From contig NC_050097.1 in NCBI RefSeq assembly GCF_902167145.1, forward strand, positions 97,006,595 through 97,070,594: a stretch of 64,000 nt of DNA, in the 5' to 3' direction. Of the stretch, positions 46,341 to 56,991 are shown in pieces (position 1 is the first letter of the stretch; the number at the start of each line of letters is the position of its first letter). The DNA comes from Zea mays. Taxonomy: Eukaryota > Streptophyta > Magnoliopsida > Poales > Poaceae. Made by a program: the position numbers and the translations under genes. Below the pieces are notes generated by a model. The model was given only the letters and a program-made list of their open reading frames with translations, was not told where the DNA came from and did not search any database.

Positions 46341-48327
46341 ATGGCAGGATTGGAGGTTGATGATGCTTCTCGTAATATGCCACACTCTCCTCGCACCAAG
46401 GGTATCATACAACACTTTGTAAGGCTGGTGAAGACGCACACGGAAGGTCTTGATAATGACATGCAGGTGACGAATGAAAAGATGGGGCAATTGGAGGCCA
46501 CACAGATCGACACAAACACCAAACTTGCAAATGTGGAAATGACAGTTGCTCATATTGACAAGAGCCTTGTCGCACTCTTGAGGCGGTTTGATGAGATGCA
46601 TGCTAATATCAATGGTGGGCGTGATGAGGGCGCCGAAGGTAACTGGGATGACTATGTTGCTGATACCGAACAAGATGACCAAGAAGCACCTAATCGCCGG
46701 CGACTACGTACTAACCGTAGAGGTATGGGTGGTTTTCGCCGACGTGAGGTACATGGTAATGATGATGCTTTTAGTAAGGTTAAATTTAAAATACCTCCTT
46801 TTGATGGTAAATATGACCCCGATGCTTACATTACTTGGGAGATTGCGGTTGATCAAAAGTTTGCATGCCATGAATTTCCTGAGAATGCGCGGGTTAGAGC
46901 TGCTACTAGTGAGTTTACTGAATTTGCTTCTGTTTGGTGGATAGAACATGGTAAGAAGAATCCTAATAACATGCCACAAACTTGGGATGCGTTGAAACGG
47001 GTCATGCGGGCTAGATTTGTTCCTTCTTATTATGCACGTGATATGTTAAACAAGTTGCAACAATTGAGACAGGGTACTAAAAGTGTAGAAGAATATTATC
47101 AGGAATTACAAATGGGTATGCTGCGTTGTAACATAGAGGAGGGTGAGGAATCTGCTATGGCTAGATTTTTGGGCGGGTTAAATAGGGAAATTCAGGACAT
47201 CCTTGCTTATAAAGATTATGCTAATGTAACCCGATTGTTTCATCTTGCTTGCAAAGCTGAAAGGGAAGTGCAGGGACGACGTGCTAGTGCAAGGTCTATT
47301 GTTTCTGCAGGAAAATCTACACCATGGCACCAGCGCACGACTACGTCCATGACCGGCCGTACACCAGCACCAACTCCTTCGCCAAGTCGACCAGCACCCC
47401 CGCCTTCCTCCAGCGACAAACCACGTGCATCTTCCACAAATTCAGCAACCAAATCTGCCCAGAAACCCGCAGGTAGTGCCTCTTCAGTAGCTTCCACAGG
47501 TAGAACAAGAGATGTTCTGTGTTATCGATGCAAGGGCTATGGACACGTGCAGCGTGATTGTCCTAATCAGCGTGTTTTGGTGGTAAAAGACGATGGTGGG
47601 TATTCCTCTGATAGTGATTTGGATGAAGCTACACTTGCTTTGCTTGCGGCTGATGATGCAGGCACTAAGGAACCACCCGAAGAACAGATTGGTGCAGATG
47701 ATGCAGAGCATTATGAGAGCCTCATTGTACAGCGTGTGCTTAGTGCACAAATGGAGAAGGCAGAGCAGAATCAGCGACATACGTTGTTTCAAACAAAGTG
47801 TGTCATTAAGGAGCGTTCATGTCGTTTGATCATTGATGGAGGTAGCTGCAACAACTTGGCTAGCAGCGACATGGTGGAGAAGCTTGCACTTACGACCAAA
47901 CCGCACCCGCATCCATATCACATTCAATGGCTCAACAATAGTGGTAAGGTCAAGGTAACCAAGCTGGTACGAATTAATTTTGCTATTGGTTCATATCGTG
48001 ATGTTGTTGACTGTGATGTTGTGCCTATGGATGCTTGTAATATTCTGCTAGGTAGACCATGGCAATTTGATTCAGATTGTATGCATCATGGTAGATCAAA
48101 TCAATATTCTCTCATACACCATGATAAGAAAATTATTTTGCTTCCCATGTCCCCTGAGGCTATTGTGCGTGATGATGTTGCTAAAGCTACCAAAGCTAAA
48201 ACTGAGAACAACAAGAATATTAAAGCTGTTGGTAATAACAAAGATGGGATAAAATTGAAAGGACATTGCTTGCTTGCAACAAAAACTGATGTTAATGAAT
48301 TATTTGCTTCCACTACTGTTGCCTACG
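46341..48327 (+). pseudogene. Element H gag-pol, 5' part (gag and protease)
   Basis: ATG at 46341 opens 662 codons nearly identical to element G: gag core, CCHC knuckle and the protease IIDGGSC motif. A few substitutions relative to G are visible (for example Ala/Thr in NVEMxVA and Cys/Arg in EAIVxDD). The frame then runs into the LTR of I and ends at 48440. The part continues at 58047. The split protein could still yield Gag, because the interruption lies after the protease. Confidence 0.93.
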
Positions 48328-48914
48328 TGTTGGGGTCGTGCTTCGGTGCGCCGAAGGTCTCACACGAAGAAGCAGCTTCGGCTGAAGTCGTCTCCAAGAG
48401 ATGGCCGAAGGTCCCTTTTCATGGAGCTTCGGCGTTTTAAACCGACATAGAGATAGAATGACCTTTTTATACATATAGGTCTGAGTCAATGCTATAAACT
48501 TTCGCAAGGGGCATAATTGTAATTTGTCACAGGCTGCGACCTGTGCCTATAAATAGATGAACAGTACCTCTGTACTATTCACGTGAATCTGTCATTTGCT
48601 TTCGCATCACGCTTGTACTTTTGCCTTCCGCAGGACCGAAGGTACATTTGTAATTCAAAGTCATTTATATTCATTAATACAAGTAGAGATAATTCTATGA
48701 CAATATTTAAATGTTTATTTCATATTCTATAATTTATGTGAATGCATCATTCTTCGTTGTTATGCTTACGAAGGTATGTCCTTCGTAACCTTCGTCCGAG
48801 ATGCTTTATATCCCGAAGGGATATATCGTTATGGAGGACGAAGGATCTTAACACTTAACATTTTTTGTGTTGCCTTGTTCTTAATTCTTAGCATTTGAGA
48901 ACAAGTCCCCAACA
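48328..48914 (+). repeat. Element I 5' LTR
   Basis: This 587-bp LTR starts TGTTGGGGTCG and ends AAGTCCCCAACA. The TATA box TATAAATA is at 48548-48555. It has three CTTCGG and four CCGAAG words. Confidence 0.95.
48548..48555 (+). promoter_or_regulatory. TATA box, element I LTR promoter
   Basis: CTATAAATAG lies in the LTR, conserved in the related LTRs of A, B and D, and repeated at 57675-57682. Confidence 0.7.
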
Positions 48915-48915
48915 T

Positions 48916-48931
48916 TGGCGCCCACCTCCGG
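48916..48931 (+). other. Element I primer-binding site, not initiator-Met type
   Basis: TGGCGCCCACCTCCGG begins one base after the LTR. TGGCGCC-type sites occur in Tat/Athila elements. I cannot name the tRNA with certainty. Confidence 0.65.
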
Positions 48932-48958
48932 TCAACTCACTTCCACCTTTCTGAGCTG

Positions 48959-51900
48959 ATGGCTTCGTTCAACACTCAAGCTGGAGCTGCTTCGGCTTCG
49001 AAGCTGGTGCTCCCGATAACAGGCGGTTCTTGCTCAGAGCCAGCTAACAAAAAGCAGAAGAAGGAGGCTCAGAGAAGGGTGCAGCATGTTGGAGTGCAGG
49101 GACCCTTCATTAAGTCAAAATGGTCTCACATTCCAATTACTTTCTCTCAGGAAGATCTTCAGCTCAAGGACTATCCTCACAATGATGCTATGGTCATTTC
49201 TTGTGTGATCAAAGGGTTTCTGGTTCACAATGTCCTAGTTGACACAGGCAGTGCAGCTGACATTATATTTGCCAAAGCCTTCAGACAGATGCAAGAGCCT
49301 GAAGACAAGATTCATGATGCTACGCACCCTCTTTGTGGCTTCGGAGGGCGGCAGATTGTGGCACTCGGGAAGATTACCATGCCGGTAACCTTCGGATTTG
49401 TTAATAACACAAGGACTGAGCAAATTGTGTTTGATATTGTTGACATGGAATACCCCTACAACGCCATCATTGGTCGTGGTACCCTAAATGCTTTTGAAGC
49501 AATTCTTCACCCAGCTTATCTCTGCATGAAGATACCTTCGGACCAAGGGCCTATTGCTATTCATGGGAGTCAGGAAGCTGCCAGAAGGGCCGAAGGAAGC
49601 TGGACTGATTCCAAGGCAATCCATAATATAGATGGAGTTGAAGCTTGTGAACAGTATAAGTTCAGGAGGGAAAAAGCAGCTTCGGCTGATCAGCCGAAGC
49701 CCATGCTGCTGTGTGAGGATATAGCAGAGCAGAAGGTGCTATTGGGCTCGCAATTATCTGAAGATCAAGAGAAAACCTTGATAAGGTTTCTATTCAACAA
49801 TAAAGATGTTTTTGCATGGTCAGCCAATGATCTTTGTGGAGTGAATCGGGATGTTATTGAACATTCGCTCAATGTTGACCCATCCTTCAGACCCCGCAAG
49901 CAGAGGCTTCGGAAAATGTCTGATGACAAGGCCGAAGGGGCTCGCAACGAAGTAAAAAGACTCCTAAGTGCAGGAGTTATCAGAGAAGTGAAGTATCCAG
50001 AATGGCTAGCTAACACTGTTATGGTGAAGAAGGCCAACGGAAAGTGGAGAATGTGTATTGATTTCACAGATCTCAACAAGGCTTGTCCGAAGGATGAGTT
50101 CCCGCTGCCACGGATAGACTCTTTAGTTGATGCAGCAGCTTCTTCGGAACTCATGAGTCTCCTGGATTGTTACTCAGGCTATCATCAAATCTGGATGAAA
50201 AAGGAGGATGAGCCGAAGACTAGTTTCATAACCCCAAGTGGTACATATTGCTATCTTCGGATGCCTGAGGGGCTTAAGAATGCAGGAGGGAGTTTCAGCA
50301 GGATGACTGCGAAGGTTCTCCAATCTCAGATAGGCAGAAATGTGTTGACCTATGTTGATGACATTATTGTAAAAAGCACGAAGCAAGAAGACCATATTGC
50401 TGATCTGCAGGAGACCTTCGCCAGCTTCAGACAAGCTGGTCTGAAGCTGAATCCAGAAAAATGTGTCTTCGGAGTAAAGAAGGGTAAGTTCCTTGGATGC
50501 TTGGTTTCAACAAAGGGAATTGAAGCTAATCCAAACAAAATCGAAGCTATACTTCGAATGGAGCCACCAACCACAAGAAAGGGGGCCCAAAGATTGACAG
50601 GAAGACTGGCATCTCTTAACAGATTTATATCCAGATCAGCGGAAAGAAATCTACCCTTCTTCGAGGTGCTAAAATCAGCTGAAGTCTTTCAATGGGGCCC
50701 AGCTCAACAAAAAGCTTTCGAAGAACTCAAGCAATACCTGATAGATCTAACAACATTAACTCCACCAATGCCAGGGGCTCCTCTGTTGTTGTATGTGGCA
50801 GCTTCGCACTCAGCAGTAAGTGCGGCACTTGTGCAGGAGAAGTTTGATGGACAAATCAAGAAGCAGGTCCCAGTATATTTTGTATCTGAAGTCCTTAGTG
50901 TCTCAAAGAAAAATTATACAGAACTGGAGAAGGTGTTGTATGCCGTTCTAATGGCATCCAGGAAGCTTCGGCATTATTTTCAGGCATATAATATTATTGT
51001 TCCTTCTTCGCAGCCGTTGAAAGATATCATGAGAAATAAAGAAGCTACTGGCCGAATTGGAAAATGGGCTGCGGAGCTTAATGAATTTTACATTGATTAT
51101 GTGCACAGATCCTCGATCCAATCTCAAGCATTGGCAGATTTTATTGCCGACTGGACGCCAGGGGCTCAGGGCGAAGAAGCGAATAAAGATGCCGAAGCAT
51201 GGACAGTGTTTTGTGATGGCTCCTGGGGAACCTTCGGAGCAGGAGCAGCTGCTGTTTTGGTTTCACCGTCCAAGGTTAAAACTTGCTACGCAGCAAGACT
51301 GGATTTCAGCTGCACAAATAATATTGCTGAGTACGAAGCCTTGCTCCTGGGTCTTCGGAAACTAAAGGCGATGGGGATCAGGAGGGCGATCCTTAAAACT
51401 GATTCTCAGATTGTTTCGGGTCATATTGACAAAAGTTGCAAGGCTAAAGACCCGAAGCTTGAAAAATACCTAGACATAGTCCGAAGGATCGAAGCTTCCT
51501 TCGAAGGATTCTCTGTTAAGAATATCCCTCGAGGGCAAAATGAACATGCTGATTTGTTAGCCAGGTCTGCAGCACAGGGGCTGCCGCTACCTTCGGATGT
51601 ATTCTTCGAAACAATAAAGGCACCTTCGGTGGAGTTACTTGAAAGAGCAGTTCTTACTATTTCCCCTGTGTACAGTGAAGATTGGAGAACTGAAATAATT
51701 TCTTACCTTCAGGGCAACTTCCTATCAGATGACGAAGCTTATAATAAAAGAATAGAGGCAAGAGCTCGTCCGTATATCATTATAGAAGGGGAGTTATACA
51801 AGCATGGAGTTTGTGCCCCGTTGCTCAAGTGCTTGTCTAGAGCCGAAGGTATAGAGTTGATGAAGGAGATACATGCAGGCCTTTGTGGATCCCACATCGG

Positions 51901-52912
51901 ATCCAGGCCGTTACTTGGAAAAGTGTTCCGTCAAGGATTTTATTGGCCGAAGGCAGCTTCGGATGCAGCTGAGTTAGTTCGAAAGTGCGAAGGGTGTCAG
52001 AAATGTGCAAGAGATCAAAAACAACCTTCGTCTTTGACACAGCTAATACAACCCATCTGGCCATTGCAAAGGTGGGGCCTCGATCTGCTGGGCCCATTAC
52101 CACCGGCTCAGGGCAATCTGAAATATGTTGTAGTTGCTGTGGAATATTTTTCCAAGTGGATTGAGGCGAAGCCATTAGCTACAATAACTTCGGCCACTGT
52201 CCAAAAATTTTTCTGGCAGAATATTGTCTGTCGCTTCGGAGTGCCGAAGGCTATAACTGTAGATAATGGAACACAATTTGACTCCGAAGAATTCAGAAAT
52301 TTTTGTGATCAAATTGGCACGAAGATCCACTTTGCGTCAGTCAGGCACCCGGAGTCAAATGGGCTTGTTGAAAGGGCCAACGGCATCATAATGACAGGAA
52401 TAATGAAGCTAATCTTCAATCAACCAAGGGGAAAGTGGCCAGATCAGCTTACCAAAGTGGTATGGAGCCATAACACAACAACATCAAGATCTACAGGCTT
52501 TACCCCATTTAAGTTGTTATTTGGTGACGAAGCAATAACCCCGGAAGAGGCCAAAGCTGGATCAATAAGAGTGGTAGCTTCGGCAGAATCAGGTCCCGAA
52601 GATACTTGTCTCGTGGAAAAAGATGCCTTAGAAGGGATCAGGCTCCAGGCCGTGGAGAATATCAATAAGTACCAGGCTGAAACAGTTAAATGGCGAGATA
52701 GAAAGGTCCGGCTAAAAAATATTGAGCCAGGACACTTGGTGCTTCGGAGAGTGGCCAATCCGGATACAGTGGGCAAATTGCAACTGAAATGGGAAGGGCC
52801 TTTCTTAGTAGCATCTTCGTCAAGGCCTGGTTCGTACAGACTGAAGGACATGGATGGCAATGAAATTCCAAGATCTTGGAATGCGGATGAGCTTCGGCGG
52901 TTTTATGTATAA
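48959..52912 (+). CDS. Element I pol polyprotein without gag (protease, RT, two RNase H domains, integrase)
   Basis: The 1317-codon frame starts at ATG 48959 (MASFNTQ), the same start as in element A. The protease has VDTGSAAD at 94-101. The reverse transcriptase has LLDCYSGYHQ (401-410) and YVDD (465-468); MPEGLKNAGGSF has Glu where MPFGL is usual. The gypsy RNase H (about 605-690) has VAASHSAV, without the catalytic Asp, so it looks inactive. It is followed by a second RNase H (750-870) with Asp 753, Glu 792, Asp 815 and Asp 865. The integrase has zinc residues His 972, His 979, Cys 1010 and Cys 1013, and the triad Asp 1042, Asp 1102, Glu 1138. It ends with DELRRFYV. This double RNase H layout defines the Tat lineage. 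No capsid or zinc-knuckle domain is present. Confidence 0.95.
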   Translation: MASFNTQAGAASASKLVLPITGGSCSEPANKKQKKEAQRRVQHVGVQGPFIKSKWSHIPITFSQEDLQLKDYPHNDAMVISCVIKGFLVHNVLVDTGSAADIIFAKAFRQMQEPEDKIHDATHPLCGFGGRQIVALGKITMPVTFGFVNNTRTEQIVFDIVDMEYPYNAIIGRGTLNAFEAILHPAYLCMKIPSDQGPIAIHGSQEAARRAEGSWTDSKAIHNIDGVEACEQYKFRREKAASADQPKPMLLCEDIAEQKVLLGSQLSEDQEKTLIRFLFNNKDVFAWSANDLCGVNRDVIEHSLNVDPSFRPRKQRLRKMSDDKAEGARNEVKRLLSAGVIREVKYPEWLANTVMVKKANGKWRMCIDFTDLNKACPKDEFPLPRIDSLVDAAASSELMSLLDCYSGYHQIWMKKEDEPKTSFITPSGTYCYLRMPEGLKNAGGSFSRMTAKVLQSQIGRNVLTYVDDIIVKSTKQEDHIADLQETFASFRQAGLKLNPEKCVFGVKKGKFLGCLVSTKGIEANPNKIEAILRMEPPTTRKGAQRLTGRLASLNRFISRSAERNLPFFEVLKSAEVFQWGPAQQKAFEELKQYLIDLTTLTPPMPGAPLLLYVAASHSAVSAALVQEKFDGQIKKQVPVYFVSEVLSVSKKNYTELEKVLYAVLMASRKLRHYFQAYNIIVPSSQPLKDIMRNKEATGRIGKWAAELNEFYIDYVHRSSIQSQALADFIADWTPGAQGEEANKDAEAWTVFCDGSWGTFGAGAAAVLVSPSKVKTCYAARLDFSCTNNIAEYEALLLGLRKLKAMGIRRAILKTDSQIVSGHIDKSCKAKDPKLEKYLDIVRRIEASFEGFSVKNIPRGQNEHADLLARSAAQGLPLPSDVFFETIKAPSVELLERAVLTISPVYSEDWRTEIISYLQGNFLSDDEAYNKRIEARARPYIIIEGELYKHGVCAPLLKCLSRAEGIELMKEIHAGLCGSHIGSRPLLGKVFRQGFYWPKAASDAAELVRKCEGCQKCARDQKQPSSLTQLIQPIWPLQRWGLDLLGPLPPAQGNLKYVVVAVEYFSKWIEAKPLATITSATVQKFFWQNIVCRFGVPKAITVDNGTQFDSEEFRNFCDQIGTKIHFASVRHPESNGLVERANGIIMTGIMKLIFNQPRGKWPDQLTKVVWSHNTTTSRSTGFTPFKLLFGDEAITPEEAKAGSIRVVASAESGPEDTCLVEKDALEGIRLQAVENINKYQAETVKWRDRKVRLKNIEPGHLVLRRVANPDTVGKLQLKWEGPFLVASSSRPGSYRLKDMDGNEIPRSWNADELRRFYV
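49679..49700. repeat. Perfect 22-bp palindrome within element I pol
   Basis: CTTCGGCTGATCAGCCGAAG with a G/C pair added at each end is a perfect palindrome inside the coding frame. A decayed version lies at the same place in element A (about 12175-12196). Confidence 0.8.
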
Positions 52913-53095
52913 CTCGATGTAATTTTGACTTTTCTTTTCTTTTTCATGGCACCCTTTTCCTTTCTAAAGGGGGAGAAAGGTTTTTAATGGGGCCATCACA
53001 TGTAATTTTTCTTTTTAGTTTTATAAGAGCAAAATCCCCCAAAGATGTACATGTAAAAGCTGAGAGCGCACCATCGAGTGCCGAAACTGAAAAAG

Positions 53096-53357
53096 AGAAA
53101 AAGCTCCGAAGACGTCCCTAAGGGGATGCAGAGCTTACAGCGAAAAGTCAACGCTGATTCCGCCGAAAGTAAAAGGCGAAGAAGCTCCAAAGACGTTCCC
53201 AAGGGAATGCAGAGCTTATACCGTCTAAGTAAAAGACGAAGAAGCTCCAAAGACGTCCCTAAGGGGATGCAGAGCTTACAGCGAAAAGTCAACGCTGACA
53301 TTGCCTAAGTAAGAGGCGAAGAAGCTCCAAAGTCGTTCCTAAGGGAATGCAGAGCTA
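53096..53357 (+). repeat. Tandem repeat array 1 in element I
   Basis: Four units of about 60-80 bp share the core GAAGCTCCAAAGACG followed by AAGGGGATGCAGAGCTTA. The units begin near 53096, 53177, 53237 and 53318. An open plus-strand frame across it reflects the repeat and is not called. Confidence 0.8.
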
Positions 53358-53639
53358 ATGTGTGGTTGTTTCCAAGTAATGGCTGACAATATGGCTTCGG
53401 ACATATGCTTCGGACATTCATTCGTGCATTACATTACATCATAACATTCGCATGCATAAGCATTCATTCATAGCATTTGTGTTCCCAAGTGGCTGCTTCG
53501 GCAAAAAAGCTTCGGAGAAGTGCCTTTCTATGACTTGTTACGCTATGTTGTGTGCAAAAGTGAAAAGTTCCGTTGCTTTGGCACAAAGAAAAGTTTCAGT
53601 ATAAGGGAGAACTGGATTTTTATGAATCGTTGTGTAAAA

Positions 53640-53850
53640 GAGTAGTAGTCTTTTATGTTTTGTCATGTAAAGGAAAGCTTCGGCAGAAAAGAGAAGTAGT
53701 TTTTTATGTTTTGTAAAGGAAAGCTTCGGCAGAAAAGAGAAGTAGTTTTTAATGTTTTGTACAGAAAAGCTTCGGCAGAAAGGAGAAGTAGTCTTTTATG
53801 TTTTGTCATGTACAAAAAAGCAAAGCTTCGGCAAAAAGAGGAAGCGACCT
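53640..53850 (+). repeat. Tandem repeat array 2 in element I
   Basis: About four units of roughly 50 bp share GTAGTCTTTTATGTTTTGT and AAAGCTTCGGCAGAAA, degenerating to the right. Confidence 0.78.
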
Positions 53851-54088
53851 TTTAGGCTTCGTTGTGTACGAAAAGAAGGGAAGGTGTTTTTTCGCCTTCG
53901 GCTCAAAATACTGATTTCGTCCACAACAAAGCGCCTCAAGCAAAGGGTAAGAATATATTACAAGGTATGTACAAAGTTCCTTGAAGATAGTCTAGTTGTG
54001 TTTACAAGAATTGTTACAAAAATATCCTGAGTTTTTCTACAGTACACTTCTACTGATCTTCATTAAGTTTCAGCTTCGACGACATAAT

Positions 54089-56991
54089 TTAGGCATCATC
54101 TTCACCTTCGTCATCCTACATAAATTAAGAGTTTATGAGTAAAAATCAAGAGCAAAGGAAAAGGTAACTCCGAAGTATCATTTCTTACTGGTTCAAGATG
54201 ACTTCGTGCTTCGTCTCCAGCTTTCTCCCGCCCGCCTTTTGTCCATATCATTTTTATAAATCTATTGGAGATGCTTCGGGCGAGGTCAGGCATATCATCC
54301 AGGATTGATGGAGATAAGGTGAAGTTGGGCCTGTTGACAATTTTTCCGTGTTCGCAGCCGGCCTTCAGAAATGCAGCAGCGGTCCCTCGAGAAGCCACCC
54401 AGGCACAGAAGTCACCATGCCCAGCTATGACTTCGTCGAGCTCGTCAATCTCCCCCTCAATGTGTTCAAAGGTTTTCGGTAGATCTTCAGCTGAGGGGGT
54501 AAATTTTTCGCTGCTAGCTCCAACCGAGTAAAAAATCTTTCTTAATCGTTGAATGCACTTGTTGCTAAATTCCAGGCATTTTTCTTGAAGATTTGTCAGT
54601 AGTTTTCTCAAATCTGAATTCTGCTGAGCTTCGGCTTCAAGTTTTTCATTGAGATCTTGTTTTTCTCGTTCGAACTGCTCGGACTGGCGGAGAAGTTTCG
54701 AGTTTAGTTCTGATATTTTTGCTTCAGCTTCCGCCAGTAAGCCTTCGGCTGCCTGGAGCTCAAAGTTCTTTTTCTCAAAAGCATCTGATTGCTCCTTTAT
54801 TTTGTTCTCTAAATTTTCAATTATAGCTTCGTGCTTCTTATCTTCTAGATCTTGCTGCATCCTCAAAGCTTTGCTTAGAAGCATGCTCTACAAATAAACA
54901 ACCTTCGTTAAAGAATATTGCCATTATTAAAAAACAATAGAAGTTAGGGAGAAGGATGTTTACCTTGAAATTTGAATAAAATAAGCTGCCGACGATATGT
55001 TGTCGTCGATAGCGGCTGATGTCTGTCTCTAGCTTCGGAAAACCGATACTCTTTGATAGAGTACCGATGACCTTAGCTCCAGCTGAGTCCCGGATGCAGC
55101 CCAGTTGTTCGTCATCAATGCCCCCAAATAGGAGGGCACCTGACTTGTAGCCGCAAGACTTGGCGTAGTCTTTAAGTTCTTCTATTTCGTCCTTCGTCAG
55201 TTTTTGCCCAACTAAGTTCTGGAAAGAGTAGGCTTCGTCGTCCGAAGGGTCTTCGGCTATTTCTTTTCCTTTCTCAGGCACTGTGGCCATGGTTTTTTCA
55301 GTAGTCGCACCAGCTTCTTCCGCAGCCATGTCTTCCAAAATCTTGTTGATATTCTCAATCGTGGATTTTAAGTTTGTATCTTCGGCTGTAGCGGCTTCGG
55401 TAGCCGCGACCCCCGAAGCTACGCCCTCGACGATTGCTGTATCTTCGGCAGCTGCCGATTTTTGGATTGACGCCCTTGGCGGCGTCTTATCGATAACTTC
55501 AGTTACCGCAATGATTCTTTGCCGCTTGGGTTTGCTTGTCTTCGTCTGATCCGGCTCGTCCACCTTTCGAAAAAGCTTCGTCAGTTGGAGCCCTAGTGGA
55601 CTTAGCTTCGTGGGCATGGGTTCAGTCATTACCTTTAAAATTTCATCCACGTCGCTGGCAGAAGGCGGTGTGGGGGACCCCTCTTCTTCGGGAGATTGGC
55701 GCTTCGGAGTGGATATTGTTCTTTTCTTGATAATTTTCTTTTTCTTTGCTGGTCCTTCTTCACCTCTGATCAGAGTTTCGGTTTCAGCCACTCTTTTTCT
55801 TTTGTGGCCTTCGGCACCCTTATTCAACTGCTCATAGTCTGGATACTCGAGGCCCAGGGCATCGAATACTCGGTTCAGCCTTCGCTTCGGTCGGGTGCCG
55901 AAGGCTGCTGTCATTAATTGATCCTCCTTTTTGGAGTAATTCCCCAAGATTTCATTGCACATTGTCTCAACTGTGTCTAACCACTCTTTGCAGGGTTTCT
56001 TAAAGTACTTCTTGAATTTAAAGTGATAAGGCAGACGAACTAGCTCCCCCTCCTTCTTCTCTCCCTCCAGCTTCGGCATTTCCCACTCTTTTAGAGTAGG
56101 GAAAACCCTGAATGCCAAGAATTCCTGAACTAGATCCCTGGTGCCAATATTTTTTGAGATAATTTCAAATTCACCCAGAGCAGCCCAGGTGGGACCCTTT
56201 AAATCACCGATGCGGCAGCGTGGCCTCGTCTCTCCGAAGATTAATTCCAGAGGGCTTTGTACCAATTTTTCTCTGTCTTCGTCAACTTTTACGTAGAACC
56301 ACTCAGACTTCCAGCCTGCTGGCCATTTGCTTCGGTAGCTGATGACAGGACACTTTGTTGTCTTCCGGTAGGCAAAATTGTAACAGCCGAAATTATCGTG
56401 TAGTCCGTCTGTTCTGGCCTTTGTTTGGTAATGTAATTCGTGGGCTCGGCAGAAGCTGTCGGCAAACGGTTCCACAGCTTGGCTTCGGAGGGCCCAGATA
56501 TAAACATTGAGTCTAACGATGGCGTTAGGAGTCAATTGGTGAAAATAAATGCCAAATTTTTGCAACACATCTCCAATAATTCCATGGAGAGGAAATCTCA
56601 GCCCAGCTTTTAAAAAGCTTTTGAAAATTACAATCTCATCCTTCTCTGGCTTCGGGGTAGACTCCTCTCCCCCGAAGCGAAGTAGCTTCTTCTGATCTTC
56701 ATTGAAAAAACCTGCTTTTACCATCTTCGCAAGGTCAGCTTTTGAAACAGTTGATTTTCCAAAATCCAGGTGACTGGGCTTGCTGGGTGTAGCAATGTCG
56801 TAGTCATCTTCGGAGTCAGTCCCATCAATGTTTTCTTCTTCGGCTGTTGTCGGGTTTGCTTCGGCACCAGGCCCCTCTTCCGCAGTCACTAGACCGGAGC
56901 GCTGCATCGCTTCGGAGATGGGCACAGTGCCTGAACTTTCGGCTTCGTCTCCCTCACGAACAACTTTGGCAGTAGATCGCACTCTCGCCAT
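54089..56991 (-). CDS. Element I antisense gene, three exons, 917 residues, PF04195-like with coiled coil
   Basis: The gene lies on the strand opposite to pol. Exons are 56991-54964, 54887-54189 and 54115-54089. The introns (54963-54888, 76 bp; 54188-54116, 73 bp) have GT-AG ends and are both phase 0, so the parts join into 917 codons. An acidic N-terminus is followed by a conserved block at about 122-245 (SFLKAGLRFPLHGI, HQLTPNAIVRL) resembling the 'putative gypsy type transposon' family PF04195. Basic, NLS-like patches are at 396-400 and 416-431. A long coiled coil is in exon 2 and the tail is acidic (DDEGEDDA). Intron 1 is conserved in element B. A TATA box lies 198 bp upstream. The biochemical role is unknown; a nuclear accessory or regulatory protein is a guess. 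Confidence 0.85.

Larger units (their letters stand above)
52913..54088 (+). other. Element I region between pol and antisense gene
   Basis: This is 1.2 kb with no recognisable gene. It contains two tandem-repeat arrays listed separately, and many CTTCGG words. Confidence 0.75.

Noticed and set aside
53078..53308. 76-codon frame through tandem array 1
   Set aside because: Its periodic protein is a by-product of the repeat; no start context or domain.
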